Origin: Escarpia spicata
Taxonomy: Eukaryota; Annelida; Polychaeta; Sabellida; Siboglinidae
Assembly: GCA_963995525.1 (NCBI GenBank)
Contig: OZ023213.1
Location: 35,591,093 to 35,655,092 of the forward strand
Direction of reading: 5' to 3'
DNA: 64,000 nucleotides
In this document: one piece after another, positions 22,130-34,490 of the stretch
Layout of the letters: each line of letters starts with the position of its first letter
Position numbering within the stretch: the first letter of the stretch is position 1
Position numbers and translations under genes: made by a program
Notes under the pieces: generated by a model
What the model was told of the DNA's origin: nothing
Database searches by the model: none
The model's input: the letters and a program-made list of their open reading frames with translations, nothing else

Positions 22130-23290
22130 TCGTAACGGTTGGGAAAAATAATAATAAAGAATTAATATATATATATATACCATATAAAGGTTTTAGAAGG
22201 TAACAATTGCGCATAATAACGGTAGTGGCTATTGTTTAGCAGTCAACAAGTTCTTCATAGATGACCTGAAGATTGGGAGGAACTGGGCTTCGGAGGACTC
22301 AGAGGGAAATGAGTTCCACATTATGATGGCAGATGGGAAGAAAGAATGGAGATAAGTATTTGTCCTTGAGTGGGGCAGTAGACTTCTCCCTGATCGAGGC
22401 GAAATCTCCTTTCTTCCAGATGCTGACTTTCCTGACTACTGGTTTGGTCTCCATGCTTTGATGCGGCTATCGGCTAGGACGATATCATGATCACTCAGAC
22501 CTGGGATAGTGGTGCTTCTGTTTATCAGGTTTGGTCTATTTGTCAGGAAGAGATCAATGAGCGCATCGCCTCTGGTTTGTCACTCATTTGGTGGAGTCCC
22601 AGGTCATTCATTTTGTCCAGGAAAGCTTGGCTGGTCCTCTGGGGGTAGGTGTGGGCGGTCACTGTCTGGTCTTTCCAGTTGATATCCGGCATGTTGAAAT
22701 CGCCGCCTATCCAAACAACTCCATCTATTGTGATGGCATCGAGGGTCTTGAGGATTTCCTCCATCTGGTAGTCTGTCGAAGTTGACGGAGTTCTGTAGAT
22801 TGATCCAGCAATGAGGGGTTCATGTCTTCCTGAAGTCTGTATGTGAGATCTGGTGTGAGATCAGATCAGGTTTGATCTGACAGCGATGAGAACACCTCCA
22901 TATCCATCCTCTCTATCCTTGCGGTAGACGTTGTATGTGGGTGGAAATATCTCAGCACTATTTATCTGTTCAAATAGCCACGTTTCTGAAACAAAGACAA
23001 TGTCTGGGTTTGCTTCCATAAGGAGGTGCACAAATTATGCTCTGCTTGACTCAAGTCAACGTGCGGATTTTTCGGGTGCCTTGTCCATGCCATTGGCATT
23101 CCATTTGAGGTGTTTGGAGTGCCTCAGCCATCCCGTATAATATTCATCACGTTCTGACACCAGTGGCCGCGTACAACATAACAACAGTTGCTCGTGTAGG
23201 CTTAACTCATTTTCTAACAGTTGCGTCACAGTGTTGAACCTACTCGTAAGATTTCCACGTTATTAAGTTTGAGCGATAATCGGGTGCAGG
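22130..23290 (-). mobile_element. LINE-B with 1.8-kb internal deletion (copy 3)
   Basis: Keeps the 5' part (endonuclease start, central endonuclease at 22764-22543 with GGDFNMPDINW) and the last ~50 codons of the C-terminal block (about 22234-22380). Sequence equal to 9959-11744 is absent; the join is at 22380/22381 between GGGGCAGTA and GACTTCTCCC, with at most 1 bp of shared sequence. The whole reverse transcriptase is gone. Confidence 0.9.
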
Positions 23291-24205
23291 TAAGTATTAT
23301 GGTCTGGGGGACGTGCCCTTTGAAATTTGGCTGCGCTATACCTGAGCTACAGTGGCGTGCCCTCTAGACCTTTTTAATGTGCGTCTATTATTGAAGTTAC
23401 GGCGGCGCAGTCGGAACATTTTCAACAGCACTCCCCCCACCACCGTCTTCCGAATCCCGTTGAACCGACTCAATAGAGAAGCTAAAGTTACACCGGCGAA
23501 AAATGTCTTACACCATTTGTCTCGGCCCCAGTGAAGGTTTTTGTGCCCCCTAGACTACTCTTTCAAGTCCCGCCCCACCCCACGTCCGTACTTTAAATAA
23601 TAATTTCATGTGAATCAACATGACCCATATACTATTTATATCACGTTCCCCACTCCATGCAAACAAAACAAAACGGCACGAAAGACCAACATATCATATC
23701 CGCCTGTCATGTTTCATTCCGCTGACCGGACATATCGACTCGTAATCTGTCCCATCTGCTTTCATCGTGTCGATACAGTACATTGCAGTTTTAAGTATGC
23801 CACAAAGAAAAGAAAATAAGATTTTATTTAATCTCAACCAAAAATACAAAACCCAAAGACGAACATGAATAAGACGTTATTTAATTGACAAGATATCACA
23901 AAAATTCACCATTTTATCCTACTCTCAATATATTCTACATACATGAATCAAGGTATTCTAGCTGTTAATTTTTTATTAATAAAAACTCATTTTTGTAAAT
24001 AAAATAACTATGTCATATTACAACTGACAAATAAATTACAATCTTGTTGCACGGGTCACCAGAGAAAGCATAAAAGGGTATGTTAACGGCAGATGCTATA
24101 AATAATTATTACGATATTTAGATAATATTATAACGTATTACAGCTACATTTCATCATTTCAATGGTTTCTCCATAGTACGAGTACAGCTATACTTTCTCA
24201 AGTTA
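23291..24205. other. Spacer 3' of zinc-finger gene (copy 3)
   Basis: Equivalent to 106-1050 with two short deletions (near 23662 and 23818). No gene seen. Confidence 0.6.
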
Positions 24206-24414
24206 TTAACACAGATAAATTATGTTCCAGTCCACAAACGTCACATTTGTAGGATTCCTCCCCAATATACACATACAGATGATTCTTCAAACTCTTATTA
24301 CATATAAACTGTGCACCACGTGTTTCACATTTGTAGGGTTTCTCCCCACTGTAATTTAGCATGTTTCTTTAAACTACCATTCTCCATAAACTGTGCAATA
24401 CAGATGTCACACTT
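24205..24414 (-). pseudogene. Decayed 3' fingers (copy 3)
   Basis: Same TAG and same broken fingers as in copies 1 and 2. Confidence 0.75.
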
Positions 24415-25464
24415 CTAGGGTTTCTCCCCAGCGTGAATTCGCAGATGTTTCTTTAAACTACTACTACCTGTAAACTGTGCTCCACAGATGTCACATTTGT
24501 AGGGTTTCTCCCCAGTGTGAGTTCGCAGATGTTTCTTTAAAGTATCACTCTCTGCAAACTGTGCACCACAGATGTCACATTTGTAGGGTTTCTCCCCAGA
24601 GTGAATTCGCAAATGTCTCTTTAACTGACCACTCACTGTAAACTGTGCACCACAGATGTCACATTTGTAGGGTTTCTCCCCAGTGTGAGTACGCAGGTGA
24701 TTCTTTAAATTACCACTCACTATAAACTGTGCATCACAGATGTCACATTTGTAGGGTTTCTCCCCAGTGTGAGTACGCAGGTGATTCTTTAAACTACCAC
24801 TCTCTGTAAACTGTGCACCACACGTGTCACATTTGTAGGGTTTCTCCCCAGAGTGAATTCGCAAATGTCTCTTTAAGTGACCACTCACTGAAAACTGTGC
24901 TCCACAGATGTCACATTTGTAGGGTTTCTCCCCAGTGTGAATTCGCAGATGTTTCTTTAACGGACCACTTTCTGTAAACTGTGCACCACAGATATCACAT
25001 TTGTAGGGTTTCTCACCAGTGTGACAACGCACATGTACTTTTAAATGACCGCTCTGTAAAAACCGTTTTCCACAAGTATCACATATGTAGGGTTTCTCAC
25101 CAGTATGAGTACGCACATGAACCTCTAAGCTACCAGTCGTTGAAAACCGTTTACTACAAGTATCACATTTGAAGGGTTTCTCACCAGTGTGACTACGCAT
25201 GTGTACTGTTAGGCTCCTTCCATTTATAAACTGTTTTCCGCAAGTCTCGCATTTGTGCGGTTTCTCCCCAGTGTGAATACGCACATGTGACTTTAAAGAA
25301 TTGTTACTTCTAAACTGGGTTCCACAGGTATCACATTTGAAGGGTTTTTCACCAGTATGGATACGTATATGTACGGTAAATTCACGCATTTTAAAAAATC
25401 CTTTACCACATGTGTCACATTTGAATCGTTTCTCAGTAGTATGAGTGTGCATATTCGCATCCAT
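24415..25464 (-). CDS. C2H2 zinc-finger protein, 12 fingers (array copy 3)
   Basis: 349 codons, 12 fingers. Fingers 1-5 as in copy 1, including the QSGH helix in finger 5, followed by an RCH linker start. From finger 6 the quartets are EGPK, VGHR, EGSN, VGNN, VGQR, EDTK, GSSK. It is a composite: finger 8 as in copy 2, and the EDTK finger as in copy 1. Ends at the shared TAG. All zinc ligands are present in all 12 fingers. Confidence 0.9.
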   Translation of the reverse strand: MDANMHTHTTEKRFKCDTCGKGFFKMREFTVHIRIHTGEKPFKCDTCGTQFRSNNSLKSHVRIHTGEKPHKCETCGKQFINGRSLTVHMRSHTGEKPFKCDTCSKRFSTTGSLEVHVRTHTGEKPYICDTCGKRFLQSGHLKVHVRCHTGEKPYKCDICGAQFTESGPLKKHLRIHTGEKPYKCDICGAQFSVSGHLKRHLRIHSGEKPYKCDTCGAQFTESGSLKNHLRTHTGEKPYKCDICDAQFIVSGNLKNHLRTHTGEKPYKCDICGAQFTVSGQLKRHLRIHSGEKPYKCDICGAQFAESDTLKKHLRTHTGEKPYKCDICGAQFTGSSSLKKHLRIHAGEKP

Positions 25465-25680
25465 GTACTACTGTTGGTAAATTACACTGTTTATTAAACG
25501 AATCACGAATCTTTGATGAATCTATCGATATGCAAGTGCCTTCACATGAACACTGTGTTCCACAGGGTTCACAACTAAAGAACCTGTCGTGATTATACGA
25601 GTCCACTTGCTTAACTCTAAAAGGCCAATGTACCACCATTTAAGAAGTGTGCGCCACAGTTGTCATACTATAGACGTTAC
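25465..25680 (-). pseudogene. Degenerate upstream fingers (copy 3)
   Basis: Equivalent of 2474-2690. Confidence 0.55.
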
Positions 25681-26579
25681 ACACCAGGTTGAGATCACAT
25701 GTGTAACTTTCATTGACCAGTCCTTAGAACTGTGACTTATGGACACCAGTAGAATCGCATTGGAATAGTTCTACCATGTCACAGTCTCGTTATGAAACTG
25801 TTCTTTCAAAATCGTGTCGAACCAGTGCCACAAACGGTCTCTTGTGTCTAAAGGCAAAGACGTGGCCAGTCACTGGCTTCGCTCACGTCCTACGATGTGT
25901 CTGTCCTTTGTCTTTTTCTCCCAACAGATGTCAATATCTCCAGAGTGGTGAAACTGACCGAACGTGTCAGATGTTGTTGTCAAAGTGAATGCATGTTCGT
26001 AGTTTCAACACTTCATTGCAGACACGTCTGTCACAAATGTCAGATGATGTGACTGTCATCTGAAACAACATCAAAGCCATATGCAGTGATGTTACCACCA
26101 CGCAAGTAAGAGGCTGCAATTAATAGACATTCAAATTTGTTTAGCAATGTCTATGATAATTGATTTAAGACGTAACGCACATAAGCATTAATTTAAGACT
26201 AATAAAGGCATAGGCTATCTATTACATTTCTTTCCCCTGTTGGGATCAGATTTAGAAATGGAGACACTGTGATCATAATTTATCAAAATAATTGGTCAAT
26301 TGTTTTGTTAACCAGCCTAAATATGCCTAGTACTATCTATGACTGTTGGGTCGTATTGCTACCATATCACTAATTAATACCTATCAGTAGTCTACACTGG
26401 TACTGTAACTTACGTACAACTCTACTGACTAGGTAGTAATCGTCTACAGTATCTCTATAATTATTATACAAAAAACTAATTATCTGGAAACAGGCAATCG
26501 TCGAATTTGTTTGGTTGTTATAACTTATAAATATGTACATCAACATGATTCACAAAACGTGCGTTATCACCCCTCTCAA
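25681..26579. other. Spacer 5' of zinc-finger gene (copy 3)
   Basis: No gene recognised; collinear with 2691-3589. Confidence 0.5.
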
Positions 26580-26595
26580 CCCCCCCCCCCCCCCC
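26580..26595. repeat. Poly-C tract, 16 C
   Basis: Uninterrupted C run. Confidence 0.9.
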
Positions 26596-26660
26596 ATCAA
26601 ATTACGGAGCCTCCCAACAACTTACCAAGCAATAAACGGCGATCGATCATGCACGACCAA

Positions 26661-27158
26661 AATGTATGTAGTGTTGGTAACCAAGCAGGCTGTTGGTGGC
26701 ACGTAGGAGGTACGTATGTGCAGCTCGCCAAATTTCAGATATGTTCTTCACATTGGAGTAACAAAATTCGCAACTTGTATCATCGCTTTGGTAACTCGCC
26801 GGTTCCATTCGCCAGGTGCCGCTATTGTGCCAAGACTAAATGCTCCCCGGAAGCGGTATGACTAAAAGCGCACGACCACGCACGACCATGAACGACCACG
26901 CACGATCAAAATGTATGTAGTGTTGGTAACCAAGCGTACTGTTGGTGGCACGTAGGAAGTATGTGTGTGCAGCTCGCCTAATTTCAGATATGTTCTTCAC
27001 ATTGGAATAACAAAATTCGAAACTTTAATCATCGCTTGTGGCAACTTTACGGTTCCATTCGCTACAGTGCAAATACTAAATACTCGTCCGGAAGATCGGA
27101 TAAAATGCTTAAATTATGTAACTCCTGGGTAAAATGCAGACTCAAAATTGTTAATAAT
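26661..27158. repeat. ~250-bp tandem duplication (copy 3)
   Basis: Two diverged copies starting at AATGTATGTA (26661 and 26910, period 249), separated by short CACGACCA-type repeats near 26870-26905. Array copies 1 and 2 have one copy; copy 4 has two. Confidence 0.85.
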
Positions 27159-27422
27159 GCACACACAAACCATATATATACCATCAACTGCAAAACTATC
27201 TAACAACATATTATACTACATGGTCGTGCGTGGTCGTTCGTTAACTTCGTGGTCGTGCGCCCTTTAATCAAACCCCCCGGAAGATCGGATCAAAATGCCT
27301 AAATTGTGTAACTCTTGGGTGAAATACAGACTAAAAATGTTTAATTATGCACACACAAACCATATATGTACCACCAACCTCCAAATTATCTACCAACACA
27401 TTATATTACATGGTCGTGTGCC
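27088..27422. repeat. 189-bp tandem repeat pair (copy 3)
   Basis: Copies start at 27088 and 27277. Confidence 0.85.
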
Positions 27423-27741
27423 TATTATAAGTAAAACCCCCAAGCACGTCATGAACTTGATAAAGGATGAGCGATAATTCGGTGCATTGTAATCTACTAC
27501 AATTTTGCCAACCTCCTAACCAGATACGAAGATCTAACTAGTCTTATAAGTTATGATTTGCGTTTGGTAATTGTGAAGGTGCTAATTTAGACTTTACAAG
27601 TAATTAGATACTTTGCAAACTCGAGCAATCTTTATTCTTACACGATCGACATCACCTTCTGAAGTTCTGTTCGCACCTTCGTGGTTGAGGCTCGTTTATC
27701 CAGACTCCGGGAAGTGGCGCCACTTTAACTACGTTTTAGTT

Positions 27742-28006
27742 GACGGTGTCGCGCTTACATTTATCCGGGCGTTAAATAATATCTGGGTGACGTTTCTGCG
27801 CGTGCGCGTATCTAAGGGAATATATTTAGCACCAGCTACGACTGTCGCGTTTTCATTTATCCGGGCGTTATGTATGTGTATATGTATATATATATAATTA
27901 CATATATGTTTATATATTTACATAAATAATATGTTTGCTTCCCACAGACAAACAATTTCTGTCATAAAACAGTTTCCTCTCCACGCACACGTCACGTGAC
28001 TTACTC
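27742..28006. mobile_element. Left half of TIR element (copy 3)
   Basis: Same start and break as at 4500-4764. Confidence 0.85.
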
Positions 28007-28413
28007 CATTATATATTGCCAAAATAGGTTAATTTTATTACGTGATCAATGTTATGCTAATTAGAAGGGTGCTTATATTCGCGGGTTAAACTGACGTAAT
28101 TTTGTGTTGTTTCAAATACTCCCCCAGATTGTCAACATGGATTTTTGGTTTCAGCACACCCAAGATAACCTAAAAAACGTCTGTTGGCATATTCAACAAA
28201 GAAATGCCTAAAGTGTTCCCAGCTTCGGAATTTCGATCCTCACTAAATGTACAAAGCCAATAGACGAGCTATACTAAAACGTTGTGTAATTGGCTTTAGT
28301 CGTTAGAAATCACAACAAAAAATATCAGGTTGTAATTTTATATGCATAAAAATAATAGTTAAAAGATGTACCGGTTAAACACATAACTGTACTAGTACAA
28401 AATTAAAACCAAT

Positions 28414-28424
28414 CACACATTCAC

Positions 28425-28507
<83 letters not shown>
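28414..28507. repeat. (CA)n microsatellite (copy 4)
   Basis: CA run directly before the LINE-A ORF1 ATG at 28510. Confidence 0.95.
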
Positions 28508-28508
<1 letters not shown>

Positions 28509-28509
28509 C

Positions 28510-29207
28510 ATGCCTACTTCAAAAGCTACAAAGCACAACGAATCAGAAATGGATGAAATTCGCCGATCGCTTGACTTTCTGTGCAACTCGTTCGATGACA
28601 TCAGAAAACAACACACTGCTACAGACAAGCCGCATCTCCGAATTATTGGAGGTTATCAAGGCAAAGGATGAACGCATATCGAAACTGGCGGCTCTGGTGA
28701 ACGATCTGGAGCAGAACTAAAAAAAAGAATGTTATAATATCACGTGACTGAAAATACACAGCTACGCACCGACCGCCACTTCAACTAGACCACGCTTGAT
28801 CGTTGACTGCAGCAGAGGAAACACCAACTATTTCTGAGCGCGAAACAATGCGAACAAACTTTGTCAACTTCGCGTTACAGAAGTTGAACATCACAATTGA
28901 GCCGTGCGACTTCACGGCGATACACGATCTTTCACCGCGGCGTGATGGGAAACGTCCTATCATCGTCCAGTTTCACTCGGCCGACAAGAAAGCGGAGCTG
29001 ATGACGAAACGTGGTGCGTTGAGAGAAACGGACATTTACATAAATGACCATCTCTCAATCCACAACAGTGAAGTCTTTCACCAAGCGCGGCAGCTGAAGC
29101 GTGACGGGAAGTTATACTTCAGCTGCGTCTACATCAAGATTCGCGAGAACGGGCAACGGCTCAAAGTAAAAACACTCGCTGATGTTGCGAGTGTTAGAAA
29201 TCCGTAA
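28510..29207 (+). pseudogene. LINE-A ORF1 (copy 4)
   Basis: N-terminal frame from 28510, coiled-coil stretch in a second frame, C-terminal RNA-binding-like domain open at 28803-29207 (134 codons). Confidence 0.75.
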
Positions 29208-29429
29208 TTGATTACTGTTATCGAAATGCCAGCGAACTCACTGGACACACTCCCGTTTGAGGGAATATATGGTGATAAATTCATGTTCATTTAGTCTTAT
29301 TTCGAATTTTGCCAACATGTCACTGATCAATTTGGTCAACTGAACTTTCGTTCTTTCCAATATTCTTATTATATAGCCCATGACCAAGAAAGCAATATTG
29401 ATCCTGAAAATAATTTCTATAGTCATATC

Positions 29430-31440
29430 TCATGAAATTGTAAATATAATTCTGAGCAGAAATTTAACAATATTCTCAATATGTCACACGGTAATTCTGA
29501 TAGAAATATATCCCTTGTTCATTTTAACGCGCGAAGTCTGAATTGAAATATTTAGAAAATATATATAATTATTTAGAATCACTTAATATGGACTTTGACA
29601 TTATTGCTCTTACTGAGACATGGCCTCAATCCGATCAGACTCCCCGTTTTCAACTACCAGGTTATACATCTGTTCACGTTGTAAGTGATCTTAAACAAGG
29701 ACGTGGTGTGGCTCTGTACGCCAAAAAATGTCTCGATTGCTCTACTATATCACCTAAATCAACAGTTGTAAAGGATGTTTCAATGTGTTACTATAGAGTT
29801 AAAATTAGCCAACAATAGACGTGTGGTCATTGCCTGCGTATACAGAACACATGGGTCAGATGTATCTTTATTTTGTGATAACATTGACCGCCTATTTAAT
29901 CAAACTGCAGTTAAGAAAATGATATTGAGAGCGATAGAACGAGTGGTTTATATGTCACTGATATAAGCGATCATTTGCCTGTGTTTGCCATTTGTAAGTT
30001 TGATGGTAGTCGACGTAGTCGCAGTTGCCCTGTTAGATACAAACGTCAGATAAGCGCTGATAATATACTTGCACTAAATACAGCATTGAAAGCTCATTCG
30101 TGGGACAAGGTGCTTAGTTACACTGATACTAATAAGGCATATAAAGATTTTCTTAGCGATTTCACTGCATTGTATAATCAGCATTTTCCGCTTCGTTGAG
30201 TTAATGATGATGAAAATAAGTGTGAACAAAAAAGCCCTTGGCTCACGAACGGTCTCAAAAAGGCATGTAGGAAATAAATAAATTATACAAACAGTTTATT
30301 TCGAATAGAAGCAAAGCTACCGAATTAAGGTATAAATCGTACAGGAATAAACTAACAACAATTATACGATATGCTAAACGGGATTATTTTAGTAAATTAT
30401 TTGTTGAGCACCGGGACAACTTGTCGGGGACATGGAAAATTGTATGTACAATCGTGGGGAAATCTCGACTTGAGTGCAACTGTCCGGTACAATTTGACAA
30501 CAATGGTGTTACTATCAGTGACAGGGCTGAAATAGCAAACACGTTTAATAAATATTTTACTAGCATTGGACCCGAGCTAGATAAAGAAATTTAAACTCCT
30601 CCAGATGTGTCCGTTCTGAATTACATGGGCAAAGGTAATGAACGTTCAATATTTTTGATACCAACCTATAAGGAAGAGGTCATACGCACTGTTAATAACT
30701 GCGGTAATAAATATTCAGCTGATTGTGACGGCAGTACGATGAGTCTCGTTAAAAATTGTATTGAAAGAATTGCTGAACCGATGACACATATATGTAACCT
30801 GTCATTTAGATATGGCGTTTTCCCTCATAAGATGAAAACGACTAAAGTAATACCTGTATATAAATCTGGCAAAAAAACATATATTTACCAACTACAGGCC
30901 GATTTCACTTTTACCACAGTTTTCCAAAATACTAGAGAAAATTTTTACTTCTCGACTTGAAGGCTTCATGAATGCTTGTACAATCCTAAACGAATGCCAC
31001 TATGGGTTTAGAGAAGGCATGTCAACTTCGCATGCCTTGGTTGAATTACCTGAAGATATCATAAATTCGCTTGAACACAAGAAATGTGCGTTAGACGTAT
31101 TAGAAGCATTTGACACTGTCGATCACCAACTGTTAAGTAAAAAAACTTGAACTCTATGGCATTCGTGGAAACGCGTATAAAATCAATATGTTACAAAAGA
31201 GGGTAATACAGATTAGGCACAATACACAGCGATGCGATTACACAACTCCATTTTTTTACAAAGCTCGCATTTAAAAATTTACTCACTTGATACAATTTAG
31301 GATATTACTATTTATGTATAAAGCCCATAAAAATGAATTACCGTCGAATATTCAAAGGTTATTTGTTAAACATGTTCCACTCGAAGTCAAAATCAATTTT
31401 TACGTACTCGTGCTTCAACCGCTAGAAGAAGTTTGTCATT
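29430..31440 (+). pseudogene. LINE-A ORF2 remnants (copy 4)
   Basis: Endonuclease pieces at 29543-29818 and 29775-30199 (CVYRTHGSDVSLF then a gap to SDHLPVF), RT pieces to about 31150. Lacks RT motifs B and C. Confidence 0.85.
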
Positions 31441-31699
31441 AATTGTATATGGATCCAAAATGTGGAATTTGCTGAATATAAATTTTAGCAATATAAGTTC
31501 GTTTCACCTTTTTAAATCACTCTACAACAGACATATAATTGAGAATTATTGTATGCGTATATAATCTGACTTCTTTTTTTCTTTCTTTTTTCTTTCAGTT
31601 TTCGTAGCAAACACACAAAACATTTCTAATGATTGCCATGTTGTATATAACCAATTCATTTAACATCATGTAAAACAAAAGCTGCTAGAAATTGTAAAC

Positions 31700-31749
31700 A
31701 AAGGAGAAGCATGCCTTTATAAGTAATGCTACGTCTATGCTTCTCCTTT
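31700..31749 (+). other. 13-bp stem-loop in LINE-A 3' region (copy 4)
   Basis: Arms identical to those at 8466-8515 although the flanking base differs. Confidence 0.7.
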
Positions 31750-31823
31750 CAAACTTGTCACTTTTATGTCTTATTCGCTTGTACAGTTGAATTGTTTGAA
31801 TAAATGCTTTTGACTTGACTTGC

Positions 31824-32373
31824 CATAGATTGACCTAAATTGGGAGGTGGCTGTAAAGCGCGGTTCGATGGTACATATGTTTTTCCTGTTAAAGCGAAAC
31901 TGTCTGCGCCACATGGATATCTTTGTAAAGCGGTTACTACCTACCAAGGTCCAAGTTACCCCTTCGGTAGAATGGGTATTTTGCTATTCCCCATGCATGC
32001 CTGGGGGGACGGACATGGGTTGGTGTAGTGTGCTATACCAAATCATCTGGACACCGGCAAAGTGTATATTACAGAGATACCCCGTGAGTATGTCTAACTG
32101 AGCTTAGGTAAAAGTTTGCAATGTAACGCTAATACGTTGCGGGGATGGATAACGACGTCAGAGTTTGTTTAACGTCTACGATCACTAACAAACGTTTAGC
32201 ATGCACGAAGTCTTGAAGACATCGCAGTGTATCTGCTGGAATCGGATTTGTAATGTTGATTCAATGTGTCTGTGATCATAATTTATCAAAATAATTGGTA
32301 TATCTTTTAGTTAACAGGCCGTACTTATTAGCATAACATGGTGAGGTGAATGTAAATGACCACCAACGAGTGT
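31824..32373. other. Spacer between LINE-A and minisatellite (copy 4)
   Basis: No gene recognised; equivalent to 8599-9148. Confidence 0.5.
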
Positions 32374-32518
32374 ATTATAATACGTGTGTATTATAATGGT
32401 ATTATAATACGTGTGTATTATAATGGTATTATAATGCGTGTGTATTATAATGGTATTATAATACGTGTGTATTATACTGGTATTATAATACGTGTGTATT
32501 ATAATGGTGTTATAATAC
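32374..32518. repeat. 27-bp palindromic minisatellite, 5 units
   Basis: Five units plus the 10-bp partial. Confidence 0.95.
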
Positions 32519-33839
32519 CTATAGGTCTAGTACGTCAATGGGTACAATATACACATTGTATAAATTCGTTCTACAAATAATGATTATACAATTTGAAATT
32601 ATCGTGCACACGCAATCGCCAAATTTACTTTGTGACTAACTTTTACACGTCATATTAGCATGATTCATCATAAGTGGCGGAACCGGAACCTCAACGGGAG
32701 GGGGGACTGACCCAATATTTTAGGTAGGAGGCTCGATATATTATGATTATTCACCCCCAATACTTTGAGCCTCAAGAGTGATGGAGAGGTGCAAAGGAAT
32801 AGGCTTTTGGAGAGCCTCAAGCCTTTTCTTCTTCAGGATTATTGTGGAAACCCCGACAGTCGAGGAATAACTCAACAGTTGTTGTGAGGGTATGCATGGG
32901 TTAAATATATATATATAATTAAATGGTTTAAAATATTATTAAAAACAGTTAGAATGTTTAAAAAGTTAAGAATAAAAAGTTAAAAGAAAATTGTTTTACA
33001 GTTACATTATTCGTAACGGTTGGGAAAAATAATAATAAAGAATTAATATATATATATATACCATATAAAGGTTTTAGAAGGTAACGATTGCGCATAATAA
33101 CGGTAGTGGCTATTGTTTAGCAGTCAACCAGTTCTTCATGGAGGACCTGAAGATTGGGAGGAACTGGGCTTCGGAGGAGTCAGAGGGAAATGAGTTCCAC
33201 ATTATGATGGCAGATGGGAAGAAAGAATGGAGATAAGTATTTGTCCTTGAGTGGGGCAGTAGGAGTTTGTTTTGCTGACCTCGGGTTTTCCGGGAGGCTG
33301 CCTTAAGTAGGCCCGGAGGTGGGTATATGTCGACTGGGGCGTGCGTAATTGTGTACGTTGTGCTAGCCTTATCCACTGTTCTCTTGGGTTGCAGGTACTC
33401 AAGGTCCAGGTGCTCTGCCATGGGTGATGCGCTGACAGTGGGGCTGAAGTTGTGTAGGATGCGGCGGGCTGCGCATCGCTGGACCATCTCCAGAGTGGTC
33501 TGCAGGTGATGCTGCTGGGGATCCCATACCGCCGACGCACAATCCACGACTGGTCGGGCTAGACCTTTGAAGCAGTGTGTCTGGACGTTGGTGGAGCATC
33601 CTTTCACATTTCTGTTGGCAAACGCGCTGAGTCTGGTGGCTTTTCTAGCTACAGGTTTGACTTGTTTGCCCCAGTGAAGAACCTCTGTCAATTCGACGCC
33701 CACTTGTGACTTTCTCCAGTGAGTGGTTTTGAAGAATGTAGCTGATCGGGATCCTGGTCTTTTTCTTAGTGACAATCAGCAGATGGCATTCTCCGACATT
33801 GAATGACATCTGCCATTTCTGTTCCCAGACTTCCAGTTT

Positions 33840-34271
33840 TCACTGGTATTCCTGGAGATCATCCGCATCAGACGGGGTCTTGATCCGGGAATAGAGGGTG
33901 GTGTCGTCGACGAATAGTCGTAATCTGGCCCTGACTCCATCTCCAAGATCGTTGATGTAGACCAGGAACAGAGATGGTCCCAGAACCGATCCTTGCGGTA
34001 CTCCTGAGATAACAGAGCCAGTGTGCAAGCTTTCTCCCTCTACTACTACCGGCTGCGTACGGCCGGAGAGAAAGTTCTCGATCCACGCGTTTGTTACCCC
34101 TCTGATGCCGCAGTAGTCCAACTTCATGAACAGTCTCTTGTGGAGCACATTATCAAAGGCCTTAGAGAAGTCAAGGAATATCGCGTCCGTCTGTTCGCCC
34201 CTGTCCAGTTCCGCTGTAAAGTCTTCTACCGTGAGGATGAGTTGAATTTCGCAGGAGCGTTTGCTGGGCAT
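33840..34271 (-). pseudogene. LINE-B reverse-transcriptase palm block (copy 4)
   Basis: 143 residues with motif A FLDFSKAFD, motif B GVPQGSVLGP and motif C FVDD; not in frame with its neighbours. Confidence 0.9.
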
Positions 34272-34440
34272 CAGTGATGATTTGGTTGTGTTCTAAGTGG
34301 CCTGTTATTTCAGATCTCACGATATGCTACAGAAGCTTGCAACAGACACAGTTCAAGGAGATGGGTCTATAGTTGCTAGCTTGGCTCCTGTCTCCTTTCT
34401 TGAACATGGGTTGGACAAGGGCATGTTTCCAGATTGCATG

Positions 34441-34490
34441 GATCTTGCCTGTGGTTAGTGATCTGGATCTTGCCTGTGGTTAGTGATCTG
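34441..34490. repeat. 25-bp tandem duplication inside LINE-B
   Basis: GATCTTGCCTGTGG occurs at 34441 and again at 34466. Absent from the other copies; not a multiple of three. Confidence 0.95.

Larger units (their letters stand above)
17133..28006. repeat. Array copy 3 (complete, LINE-B deleted internally)
   Basis: Shortest full unit. A deletion of 1786 bp relative to the copy at 9959-11744 removes the LINE-B reverse transcriptase; the join is at 22380/22381. It holds four minisatellite units and a 12-finger zinc-finger ORF. The ~250-bp repeat is duplicated near its right side, at 26661-27158. Confidence 0.9.
28508..31823 (+). mobile_element. LINE-A, internally deleted (copy 4)
   Basis: Same layout and gaps as the element at 5273. 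The ORF1 C-terminal frame is open at 28803-29207. A substitution makes a stop at about 29292 in the inter-ORF frame, and the endonuclease start is readable from 29543 (YLENIYNYLESLNMDFD). RT N-terminal part 30607-30960, motif A region 30968-31150. Confidence 0.9.
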
